From positions 1 to 64,000 of the forward strand of contig CAHJWM010000002.1 in assembly GCA_903642325.1 (NCBI GenBank): DNA of 64,000 nucleotides, in the 5' to 3' direction. Position numbers and translations under genes: made by a program. Position 1 is the stretch's first letter; each line of letters begins with the position of its first letter. The notes under the pieces are model-generated. The model was not told the DNA's origin and made no database searches. It was given only the letters and a program-made list of their open reading frames with translations. Positions 51,780 through 59,474 of this stretch are shown here, in pieces. Source of the DNA: Myxococcales bacterium. GTDB lineage: Bacteria; Myxococcota_A; Polyangia; Polyangiales; Polyangiaceae.

Positions 51780-52139
51780 ATGAATCTCACGAAAACGTTG
51801 TGGACTTTGGGCTCGATGATCGGCGCTCAACAGGCGGCGAAAGCCGTGCAGGGCGTCGAATGGGACGACGTTCTCGGCGTCGTAGGCCTGGCGCGCCGCC
51901 CGGGGTTCTTCGCCCGAGCGTTGCCCGCGCTAGGGCTCATCGCCGTAAGCGCCGCCGTTGGGGCCGGTGCCGCTCTGCTGTTGGCCCCGAGCTCGGGCGA
52001 GGAGCTGAGGTCGCGGCTCTCTGACGGCCTGGACGGCGTCAAGAATCGCCTCGATGAGGCCAAGGGTCGCGTGAACGAGAAGATCAGCGACAAGATCAGT
52101 ACCTACGAGCAGCAGCACACCAGCAATTCGACTTCGTGA
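51780..52139 (+). CDS. YtxH-like small membrane protein, paralogue of 35536-35868
   Basis: A 119-aa protein. Same layout as its paralogue: helical N-terminus with VVGLARRPGFFARALP, glycine-zipper transmembrane helix LGLIAVSAAVGAGAALLLAPSSG, then a charged coiled coil (LRSRLSDGLDGVKNRLDEAKGRVNEKI) and a short polar tail. The two share the core sequence almost residue for residue, so they arose by duplication. Both have sigma-54 promoters but different partners; this one stands alone between tamB and the convergent brkB-like gene. Confidence 0.86.
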   Translation: MNLTKTLWTLGSMIGAQQAAKAVQGVEWDDVLGVVGLARRPGFFARALPALGLIAVSAAVGAGAALLLAPSSGEELRSRLSDGLDGVKNRLDEAKGRVNEKISDKISTYEQQHTSNSTS

Positions 52140-52162
52140 TAGAACCTCTGAAGTCCGCGAAG

Positions 52163-52206
52163 CCCCGCGAACACGAGCTAGTGTTGCGCGGGGTCGTTCG
52201 TTTGTG
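52163..52206. terminator. Bidirectional terminator between convergent genes
   Basis: CCCCGCGAACAC (52163-52174) pairs with GTGTTGCGCGGGG (52181-52193) with one bulged base and a 6-nt loop, followed by TCGTTCGTTT. It lies between the YtxH-like gene (plus) and the brkB-like gene (minus). Confidence 0.72.
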
Positions 52207-52230
52207 GGGAGGCGCGTGTATTTAAATGCT

Positions 52231-53142
52231 CTAGGTGCTCGGTGCGCATATATCGGCTACGTCCGGTTTGCGGTCGAGCTCGGCATTCAACTCGGCCCCA
52301 TAAACCAAGATCAATGCCGAAATATATAGCCAGAACTCGAGCACGATTATACCTGTCAGCGCTCCGTACGTGGCGCTGAAGCTCGTTAGGTATTGAACGT
52401 ACGCGGAATATACTCCGCACAGTAGTACCCAGCACGTGGCCGCCAGCGTCGCCCCGGGCGCCACCCTTTTCAGGCTGACGACCGGCCGTTTTTCGACGGC
52501 GTAGCGGTAAAGAACCGCGAACGCACACCAGGCGACCACACCCATGGCCGGCCAGCGCAAGACCACGACCGCCGCCCCGACATGAAACAGCGACAATAAC
52601 TTGGGTAGCAGGGCGAGCATCGGAATCAACACGAAGAGCCCGAACATGGCCCCGAGTGTGAAAACGACCGCGATTTGTCGCCGGTGCAAGAAGCTCCGGC
52701 GTTGAGGTAGATCGTAGGCGACATTGATCGCGCGCACGAGCACACTCATTGCCGATGACGAGCTCCAAAGAACAGCAAAGAATGCGAGCACCATACTGAC
52801 GCTCAAGCTCCGCGTCGGACGCGCGACGAACGTCGACAGTTCGTCGATGACGACGTCTCGAGCAGAAGCTGGCAGCGAGCGAGTAATACCGTAAATCGTG
52901 TGCTGGATCGCTGCGGGGTCCGCTACCAAGCCGTACAGCGAAACCATCGCCAAGAGCGCGGGAAAAAGGCCGAGCACCCCGTAGAACGCGAGGCCGGCCG
53001 CGACGATGTCGGCGTCGTCCGCGTCCGCCTCCGCAGACACTCGTCGGATGAGAGCCCAGTAGTGCTTCGCGGTGGCTGTATTCACGTCGCCCCGAGATAG
53101 CATGAAAAACGCCTGCGACGAGACGCCACAGTCGCGAACCAT
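52231..53142 (-). CDS. YihY/BrkB-family membrane protein
   Basis: A 303-aa polytopic membrane protein, about 6 helices. Family landmarks: ADIVAAGLAFYGVLGLFPALLAM (the conserved ALAYY..F...P-like entry), the SSSAMSVLVRAINVAYDLPQRRSFLHRRQIA block, GAVVVLRWPAM and the C-terminal YGALTGIIVLEFWLYISALILVYGAELNAELDR. The function is unresolved; the family was once mis-annotated as RNase BN. The start could be ATG 53142 or 53103. The former is five bases from a weak sigma-54-like +1 and is chosen; longer frames upstream cross the divergent promoter. Confidence 0.85.
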   Translation of the reverse strand: MVRDCGVSSQAFFMLSRGDVNTATAKHYWALIRRVSAEADADDADIVAAGLAFYGVLGLFPALLAMVSLYGLVADPAAIQHTIYGITRSLPASARDVVIDELSTFVARPTRSLSVSMVLAFFAVLWSSSSAMSVLVRAINVAYDLPQRRSFLHRRQIAVVFTLGAMFGLFVLIPMLALLPKLLSLFHVGAAVVVLRWPAMGVVAWCAFAVLYRYAVEKRPVVSLKRVAPGATLAATCWVLLCGVYSAYVQYLTSFSATYGALTGIIVLEFWLYISALILVYGAELNAELDRKPDVADICAPST

Positions 53143-53157
53143 TTGTGTCGGGAATGT

Positions 53158-53173
53158 GGCTAATAGCGTTCCA
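53158..53173 (-). promoter_or_regulatory. Weak sigma-54-like site upstream of the brkB-like gene
   Basis: Minus strand TGGAAC-GCTAT-TAGCC, GG-N10-GC spacing with one mismatch at -24 and two at -12. The predicted +1 is 53147. Listed because of position; it could be chance. Confidence 0.3.
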
Positions 53174-53209
53174 AGACCGCAGTTTACTGCGTATTTAGCC
53201 TGCACATGC

Positions 53210-53225
53210 TGGCACGACCGCTGCA
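53210..53225 (+). promoter_or_regulatory. Sigma-54 promoter of the zinc metallopeptidase gene
   Basis: TGGCAC-GACCG-CTGCA, exact -24 hexamer and correct spacing. The predicted +1 is 53236, 60 nt before ATG 53296. Confidence 0.8.
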
Positions 53226-53295
53226 ACCATGTGCCTGTGCATTGCCTCCGCGCCGTAGGCCGCCCGCAGAACTTTTCGAAGATGAAGACGGGGCG

Positions 53296-54456
53296 ATGAA
53301 GATCTTCACCTGTTCCGCCTGCAAACACGTCGCCTTTTTCGAGAACTCGCAGTGCATTCGTTGCGGCCACACGCTTGCCTATCTCCCCGACCGAAGCGTT
53401 CTCAGCGCTATGGAGCGCGACGAGAACCCGCCGGGCGATAGCGAGCGGCTAGTGTTCGTTGCTTTGGATTCGGCAGCGCACGGCGAGCGTTACCGTTTGT
53501 GTGGCAACTACACTTCGCACGCGGTGTGTAACTGGGCGATACCGGAGCGTGACGCGAACACGTTTTGCCCATCGTGCCAATTGAATGCGATCATCCCCGA
53601 GCTTTCGGACGAGGCCGCCGTGAGCTCATGGCGACGCTTGGAAATAGCAAAGCGGCGTCTCGTCTACACGCTGCTCCAGTTGGGCCTGCCGCTCGAGTCG
53701 AAGGTAGCGCGCCCTGACACCGGGCTCGCGTTCGCGTTCAAACACGATGGCGTCGACGGGGAGCGTGTCTTGACCGGGCACTGTCAGGGGCTCGTCACCA
53801 TCAACGTCGAAGAGGCAGATGCCACGGCGCGCGAGCACACGCGCGAGAGTTTGGGGGAACGCTACCGCACGCTTTTGGGCCACTTTCGCCACGAATCGGG
53901 GCATTACTACTGGGACAGGTTGATTTTGCCTACCCCACTTTTAGCCGAATTTCGTGACTTGTTCTCGAGTGAAGAGCTCGACTATGCGGAAGCGGTCAAG
54001 CGTCACTACTCATTGCCTCGGCTCGACTGGGCGGACGACTTCGTGAGCCCATACGCCACCATGCACCCATGGGAAGATTGGGCCGAGACGTGGGCGCACT
54101 ACCTGCACATGGTCGACACGCTGGAGACGGCGCGCAGCTATGGGCTAGTCATCAAGCCTCGCGCCATCGGCGGCGCGACATCCGAGAGCGTGGCCGCACA
54201 ACGGCTTCACTTCGATGATTTCGACGATCTGATCGCGGCGTGGGTCCCGCTTACCGTGGCCCTGAACAGCCTCAATCGCTCGATGGGGTTGCCCGACATG
54301 TATCCTTTCGTGCTCGGTGAACGCGTCAAGGAGAAGCTCCGGTTCGTGCATCACGTGGTCGAAAAATCCACGACCGGCATCGATCCGACACTGGAGGTAC
54401 CGAAGCAACTCGCTCACGAAACCCCCGGCCTCGAGTTGGCGCCTGCGCCCCCGTGA
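53296..54456 (+). CDS. Putative zinc-binding metallopeptidase with N-terminal zinc ribbon
   Basis: A 386-aa protein from ATG 53296; an ATG at 53206 is rejected because the sigma-54 promoter lies after it. The N-terminus has zinc-ribbon knuckles (FTCSACKH, SQCIRCGH), and more Cys pairs occur at about 80-110 (AVCNW, FCPSCQ). The zinc-peptidase signature HESGHYYWDRL (HExxH) is at about residue 200, with further conserved acids in PWEDWAETWAHYLH (possible third ligand). No signal peptide, so it is cytoplasmic. The substrate is unknown; the family is widespread in Proteobacteria. Single-gene unit divergent from the brkB-like gene. Confidence 0.87.
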   Translation: MKIFTCSACKHVAFFENSQCIRCGHTLAYLPDRSVLSAMERDENPPGDSERLVFVALDSAAHGERYRLCGNYTSHAVCNWAIPERDANTFCPSCQLNAIIPELSDEAAVSSWRRLEIAKRRLVYTLLQLGLPLESKVARPDTGLAFAFKHDGVDGERVLTGHCQGLVTINVEEADATAREHTRESLGERYRTLLGHFRHESGHYYWDRLILPTPLLAEFRDLFSSEELDYAEAVKRHYSLPRLDWADDFVSPYATMHPWEDWAETWAHYLHMVDTLETARSYGLVIKPRAIGGATSESVAAQRLHFDDFDDLIAAWVPLTVALNSLNRSMGLPDMYPFVLGERVKEKLRFVHHVVEKSTTGIDPTLEVPKQLAHETPGLELAPAPP

Positions 54457-54513
54457 CGACGACGGGCCTCGGACGTGCGAAGCGGCGTTTTCACGCCGCT
54501 CGCGCAATGGGTC

Positions 54514-55539
54514 TCAGTCACGCATGAAGTGACAGGTGTAACCGCCGGGATGCTTGTCCAAATACTTCTGGTGGTACTCCTCGGCCGGCGTGAATGGGCC
54601 AGCGTCCACGATTTCAGTGACGATTGAAGCGCGCCAACGGCCGCTTTCTTGAGCATGTTTCTTAGCGAGCTCGGCCGCCTCTCGTTGTTTTTGCGAGGTG
54701 ACGAAGATGACGGAGCGGTACTGACTACCGCGATCGTTGCCCTGCTGATTCTTCGTGGTCGGGTCGTGCATGCGAAAAAACCACTGCTCCAGCAGGTCCT
54801 GAAACGACACGCGCTTGGGATCGAACAGGATCCGAATGGCCTCGGCGTGGCCTGTCTGGCCAGTGCGGACTTGCTCGTACCGAGGGTTCGGCGTGCTGCC
54901 GCCGGCGTAGCCGACCGTGCTTTCAATCACCCCCGGGATCTGGCCGAGGATCTCCTCCATGCCCCAGAAGCAACCGCCGGCCAGGAGCGCCTCTTCCACA
55001 GTTGCCTCGCAGCTGACGGCTTGCCCCGGCGCCGGGACGGCGCAAGCATTTTCGTGGTCCACGAGCTCCGCTTGGGGCGTCGCGCCGGCGTCGCCGAAAA
55101 GCGCGCGGTATTCGCCATAGCCCCGTACGTCGAGCTCGGCGACTGGAATGAAACGGAGCGCTGCGGAGTTGATGCAGTAACGAAGACGGGTCGGTCGCGG
55201 GCCATCCTCGAATACGTGACCTAGGTGTGAATCAGCGTGCTTGGAACGCACTTCCGTGCGCCGCATGCCGTGGCTCACATCGCTGTGGCTCACGACCAAC
55301 TCGGGGTCCGCGGGTTTCGTGAAGCTGGGCCAACCCGTGCCCGAATCGAACTTATCGAGCGAGCTGAACAGCGGCTCACCGCTCACGATGTCCACGTACA
55401 GCCCAACTTCGTGGTTGTCCCAGAATCGATTTCGGAACGGCGGCTCAGTGGCGTCGTGCTGCGTCACTTCGAACTCCAGCGGGCCCAAGCGAGAGCGGAG
55501 CTCGTCGATGGACGGTTTTGCATAAGAGCGCGGTGCCAT
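54514..55539 (-). CDS. msrBA: Bifunctional peptide methionine sulfoxide reductase MsrB-MsrA fusion
   Basis: A 341-aa enzyme. The N-terminal MsrB domain (1-140) reduces Met-R-sulfoxide: [37 protein letters not shown] and the catalytic Cys in [12 protein letters not shown]. It lacks the CxxC zinc pairs of many MsrB proteins. The C-terminal MsrA domain (about 180-341) reduces Met-S-sulfoxide: catalytic Cys in [11 protein letters not shown], then [15 protein letters not shown] and AEEYHQKYL. The order MsrB-MsrA is the reverse of the MsrA-MsrB order of Neisseria PilB. No signal peptide, so cytoplasmic. ATG 55539. Confidence 0.93.
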   Translation of the reverse strand: MAPRSYAKPSIDELRSRLGPLEFEVTQHDATEPPFRNRFWDNHEVGLYVDIVSGEPLFSSLDKFDSGTGWPSFTKPADPELVVSHSDVSHGMRRTEVRSKHADSHLGHVFEDGPRPTRLRYCINSAALRFIPVAELDVRGYGEYRALFGDAGATPQAELVDHENACAVPAPGQAVSCEATVEEALLAGGCFWGMEEILGQIPGVIESTVGYAGGSTPNPRYEQVRTGQTGHAEAIRILFDPKRVSFQDLLEQWFFRMHDPTTKNQQGNDRGSQYRSVIFVTSQKQREAAELAKKHAQESGRWRASIVTEIVDAGPFTPAEEYHQKYLDKHPGGYTCHFMRD

Positions 55540-55813
55540 GGTTGAAAATCCTTTCGCGGGCGTCGGAACCCTATTTCAGTATGCGTCGTATCCGAGGTGG
55601 TTACCGCCACGCGAACGCTATGCAAGCGATTTCGCGGACATGCGCCGCGCCACCGCGCTCGTGCAGCAGCGCGCGAATTATGCGGACCGTGTGCGCACTT
55701 AGAGCGGAGAGCGAGCCTAGAATCAGTGCCGAACGCCAGCGCGAGCGGACCGTAAATGTCAGTCGAAAGAGCGGGCGCTTGGCAAGCGGGCCCGACTCGC
55801 TTAGTCCTCGAGG

Positions 55814-56227
55814 GTGCTCTCCGAATCGCACCCTGAAGCGTGGCGCTGCGTGCACAGCGTGCGTTGGCGTTTACTGGAAAGCTACGCCCTGGCGCGCCAG
55901 GAAGGCCTGGCAAGCCCAGTCGGGCTGGTAGCCGACGTGCGACAGCCGCGTGCCGCTCGCCTCCTCTGCCAGCTCCTGCTTGGGTCCGGCGCGACCGGCA
56001 AGGATCCCATCTACGCCGGTTGTGTCGAACGCGGCGCGTTGTGCGCGGCGCTGGTTGCCATCTCGCCCAAGCTGGCCGAGCATCTGTTTGCACGCGGGGA
56101 TGAGCCCGGCAGCTGGACCGCGCTGGTTCTGTACGAGGAAGACGTCGTGCTGAGCGCTACTTGGCAGGAGCTGATCTCCGGAGCCGGCGCTCGCGAGAGC
56201 GTGGCCAAGCGCAGCGAACGCGTCTAA
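55814..56227 (+). CDS. Hypothetical protein
   Basis: A 137-aa open frame from GTG 55814. It is mainly helical with several Trp and Cys (EAWRCVHSVRWRLLESYALA, PIYAGCVERGALCAALVAISPKLAEHLF, SWTALVLYEEDVVLSATWQELI). There is no signal, transmembrane or recognised domain. The amino-acid mix looks like real protein, but there is no clear ribosome-binding site and no neighbour to support it. A minus-strand frame over the same bases (55464-56093) looks like a shadow. Confidence 0.45.
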   Translation: MLSESHPEAWRCVHSVRWRLLESYALARQEGLASPVGLVADVRQPRAARLLCQLLLGSGATGKDPIYAGCVERGALCAALVAISPKLAEHLFARGDEPGSWTALVLYEEDVVLSATWQELISGAGARESVAKRSERV

Positions 56228-56340
56228 TGCTCGTTTGAGTCGTGGAACGAGCGCGAGCCCTCGATCCGCAACGAAATGCCCGCCAGCTTACTTTCAGCCA
56301 CCCCAGAACCACCTCAGGTTTAGACGGATTGGGAGTCGAT

Positions 56341-56818
56341 TCAAATCAGGGGCCGGCACGCGGGAGTCCGACCCTTGGCGGTCGGCGGATTCGGCACGAA
56401 CAGCCGCCTGAGATACGCCTCCGCCACGTCGGACTCATCGAGGAGGCCGAGCAGATGGCCTTCTTTGGACACTACGGGCACTTCACGCAAGCCACTCGCG
56501 ACCATACGCTCGGTGGCGGTACGCAGGTCATCTCTGCTCGCACGGAGACGACCTGTTGCATCAAGTCGACGCCAATGCCCAGCGCGCGTCGGCTAGCTCG
56601 AGCGATATCACGCGCAAGGTCGTCCCGGTAACCAAGCCAACCACGCGCTGGTCGTCATCCAGCACCGGAAACCGTAATTCGAGGCCGGCAAAAAAAGCCG
56701 GCTCCGGCCACGCCCGCGACAATGCTCACCGCCGCCGCATGTAGCAACGTCCGCCCGACGATGCGCAGACCTAGCGGGGCATCGTCGACCATCATTTGAA
56801 AAGGCCGGCCGACGCCAT
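56341..56818 (-). pseudogene. Remnant of a ClC-type chloride channel with CBS domains
   Basis: On the minus strand the three frames together read one decayed protein. From ATG 56818 there is a start like ClC channels (ASAGLFK, then after a shift DAPLGLRIVGRTLLHAAAV and an Ala/Gly-rich helix). A run of seven T (about 56693-56699) shifts the frame into LRFPVLDDDQRVVGLVTGTTLRV, the end of one CBS domain. After another break, ATERMVASGLREVPVVSKEG and LGLLDESDVAEAYLRRL form a second CBS domain, ending at 56341. Nearly the whole channel domain (about 400 residues) is missing. At least two frameshifts and one large deletion make it non-functional. Confidence 0.65.
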
Positions 56819-56952
56819 GCGACTAGCGCGCGGAGGCGCCGCTTCAGCGAGTTTTTCACGAGAGCTCAGCTTATCACGTCGAGCTCGCGGATCGCCCGAT
56901 CGACGCTCCGAGGTTAGGGCTCGACTCCGAGTCAAAGAAGGCGCACCAATCT

Positions 56953-58902
56953 GTGGTGAGCGAGCCGCCGGTCTCCGTGCCGCCCTCTTCGCTGAGTGGC
57001 CGTTACATCGACTCGGACGTGCAGCTCGGGGTCCGGTATGTGCTCGAGCACCAGGTCGGAGAAGGCGGCATGGGCGCTGCGTACCTCGCCCGACGCGAAG
57101 GACCGGAGGGCGCTTCGCCGGTCGTGGTCAAGGTGGTGCGGCGCGCTTTTGGGACGACCGACATTCCGCCCGACCTGGTCGCGCAAAAGGAGGCGGTCGC
57201 CCTCGGACGCTTGAACGAGCGCGTCCCGCCGAGCCCCTTCGTCGTGCGTTTCGTGGACACCGGGAGCACTCACTACTTTGGCTCTCCGCCTACGCCGTGG
57301 ATCGCGATCGAATACGTGCACGGTGGCGTGGAAGGCACGACGCTCGAAGACCGCGTTACGTACTCGATTCATAAGACGGGTTACGCTTTCGATTCCGTAC
57401 GCGCACTACACGCGCTCCGCTGCCTCGCCAGCGGCATCACGGAAATTCACGGCGTGGGCGTGATCCATCGCGATTTGACGCCCGGCAACGTGCTCTGCTG
57501 CGGCTTCGGTTCGACCGAGATCTTCAAGATCTCGGACTTCGGCTTGGCAAGGCCGGTCGGCTTCGGACGCACGTTCGCGGGCGTTGGGTTTGGCACCGTG
57601 GGCTATGCTGCACCCGAACAAGCGCTGGATACCGGCGTCGATATCCGCGCGGACGTCTTCGCCCTGGCCTGCATCACGTACTACGTGCTGACGGCCAACC
57701 ACTATTTCGACGCAACGACACCCTACGAGGCGTATGAGCGGATGCGCTCGAAGGCGCGCAAGAGCATCCTCGACAGCGCCGCGCTGAGCCCGGAGATCCG
57801 TGAACGCGCCGACGCCTGCAGAGCGATTGATGCGGCTCTCGCCTGGGGCACGGCGCTGTCGGTCGAGCACCGCCCGCAGACAGCCGACGCGCTCGCCACC
57901 GCCATCCTACCCTTGCTCACCGAGCGGGTCGCCTCGCCGACTTCGAGCCGGCTCTTGCTGCGCACCATACAAAACTCCGCACCGCCGTCCGACATGACGG
58001 GCTGGCACTGGACGGTGAGGCATCGACCGCACGACGAGATGGTGATTCAAAGCGCGGCCTGGGACACGGACGGACGCTGCTTTGCGCTCACCCCACGAGG
58101 GCCGCTTTTTTGGAGTGGTGAGTCCTGGCTCGGTGCCAAAAGCATTTTAGCGCGCGTGCCGCGTGGCATGACGTTCGCCAAACGCCACGAAGCAGGCGGC
58201 TTCCTGATCGGTGGCGTGCACGGCACGCTCGCCGTGTTCGGAAGCGAGGGCATACGCGAGCTCAGCAGCGCGCCGGACGCCAGCATCGAGCTACAAGACG
58301 CGAGCGGTCTATTCGATGACCTCGTCGTCGCGGTGGGCTGCCGACCCGGTGCGCCTCCAGCGTTGTATGGGCTTTCTGGCCGGCGTTGGCTGAAGCCCTT
58401 TCCACTCGAAGGTATTCAAAACGTGGCGACGGTGTTGCGCCTGGATGACACGCGTTGGGTGGTGTGCGGTCGGCGCGTACAGGGCGGCGCCTTTGCCGCG
58501 ATCTATTCTCCTTTGGATTGGGAGCTGAGCTACCTGCCTACGCCGGCGATCCGCGCGTACGTCAGCGGTGCAAGCAGCGCAGAGCGCTGCTTGGCGCTGC
58601 TCGTTGGTAGCGATGGCACCACGCTTCGCACCGAAGGTGACCGGACCACGGTATCGGTGGTGCCGGGCGCTCCCGACCTGTCGGCCAGCGCGCTCGACGC
58701 GCTCGGCCGAGAATGGGTGGCAAGCCTTGGTACACTTTGGACGCGTGACCCGCGCTTGGCGGAGGCCTGGCGTCCCACGTGGTCGAATTCCACCTGGGAA
58801 GCCCCATTCATCAGTGTGATCGCCGACTCGGGCCGGGTCCTCGCGATGACCGCAAGCGCCGGCATTGTCGAAGGGAGAACGGGTTGCGAAGCACAGCCGT
58901 AG
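56953..58902 (+). CDS. Ser/Thr protein kinase with C-terminal sensor-like half
   Basis: A 649-aa protein from GTG 56953. Kinase domain (about 25-310): Gly loop GEGGMGAAYLARR, catalytic Lys in VVVKVVRR, HRDLTPGN (the usual Lys of HRDLKPEN is Thr, as in tyrosine-kinase-like or atypical cases), DFG in KISDFGLARP and the GYAAPEQ APE box. Residues about 340-640 form strands with repeating W and G (GWHWTVRHRPHDEM, RGPLFWSGESWLG, GRRWLKPFPLEG), suggesting a beta-propeller. No transmembrane helix was seen, so it is a soluble kinase with a fused ligand- or protein-binding domain. Confidence 0.88.
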   Translation: MVSEPPVSVPPSSLSGRYIDSDVQLGVRYVLEHQVGEGGMGAAYLARREGPEGASPVVVKVVRRAFGTTDIPPDLVAQKEAVALGRLNERVPPSPFVVRFVDTGSTHYFGSPPTPWIAIEYVHGGVEGTTLEDRVTYSIHKTGYAFDSVRALHALRCLASGITEIHGVGVIHRDLTPGNVLCCGFGSTEIFKISDFGLARPVGFGRTFAGVGFGTVGYAAPEQALDTGVDIRADVFALACITYYVLTANHYFDATTPYEAYERMRSKARKSILDSAALSPEIRERADACRAIDAALAWGTALSVEHRPQTADALATAILPLLTERVASPTSSRLLLRTIQNSAPPSDMTGWHWTVRHRPHDEMVIQSAAWDTDGRCFALTPRGPLFWSGESWLGAKSILARVPRGMTFAKRHEAGGFLIGGVHGTLAVFGSEGIRELSSAPDASIELQDASGLFDDLVVAVGCRPGAPPALYGLSGRRWLKPFPLEGIQNVATVLRLDDTRWVVCGRRVQGGAFAAIYSPLDWELSYLPTPAIRAYVSGASSAERCLALLVGSDGTTLRTEGDRTTVSVVPGAPDLSASALDALGREWVASLGTLWTRDPRLAEAWRPTWSNSTWEAPFISVIADSGRVLAMTASAGIVEGRTGCEAQP

Positions 58903-58983
58903 TGTCGAACGCCGCTCCCGGTACCGATCTTGCAAACGTCGAAGGATTTTTCCGCGCCACTTCGACGCCTTTGGAGGTGCTTC

Positions 58984-59298
58984 ATGAGTCATTCGAATTC
59001 GCCACGCGTTGTGCGTTTCCTGGTCATCGGTGTCATTGGGCTCGTTCAGGGGGCGGTCGCTTGCGGAAGTGACGACAAAGGGCCGCCCGTTGGTGCGCCC
59101 ACGGGTCCAACCGTTATCCAGGAAGGCGGCGGCGATAACAGCACCGCGGGCAACGGCAGTGGCACCGAACCGGGCGGTGGCTCGAACTCAGGTGGAGGCG
59201 AGTCGCAAGGCACCAACGGTGGTTCGAGTTCATTAGGCACGGGTGGCTCGAACGCATTTGGCTCTGGCGGTTCGAACACCTTCGGTACCGGCGGTTAG
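58984..59298 (+). CDS. Gly/Ser/Thr-rich lipoprotein
   Basis: A 104-aa protein from ATG 58984, preceded by GGAGGTG. The signal peptide (RVVRFLVIGVIGLVQGAVAC) ends in a lipobox. The mature part is low-complexity: Gly, Ser and Asn with near-repeats of GGSNxFGxGGSN at the end. There is no folded domain; it may be a surface linker or tether. Such lipoproteins are frequent in myxobacteria. It follows the kinase gene by 81 nt and could be co-transcribed. Confidence 0.78.
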   Translation: MSHSNSPRVVRFLVIGVIGLVQGAVACGSDDKGPPVGAPTGPTVIQEGGGDNSTAGNGSGTEPGGGSNSGGGESQGTNGGSSSLGTGGSNAFGSGGSNTFGTGG

Positions 59299-59474
59299 TC
59301 GCGATGTGAGGCAATCCGGCGCCTACGCGCAACAACGCCGCGACACGAGCCCTCGGCGCTCGCGGATGGGCGAGCCATTCGCGCGCAACGGCAAAGGACA
59401 AGCGTTACCCGAAACCGAGCCCGTGGCGGCTGAGGTTTTTGGCGCGGGTGCCGCTAGCAAACAAAGGATGATGC

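Noticed and set aside
55464-56093. 209-codon minus-strand open frame
   Set aside because: Arg-rich composition and overlap with msrBA in another frame indicate a shadow.
59440-59455. TGGCGC-GGGTG-CCGCT upstream of glgX with GG-N10-GC spacing
   Set aside because: The -12 element (CCGCT) is too weak, and the predicted +1 would fall inside the ribosome-binding site.
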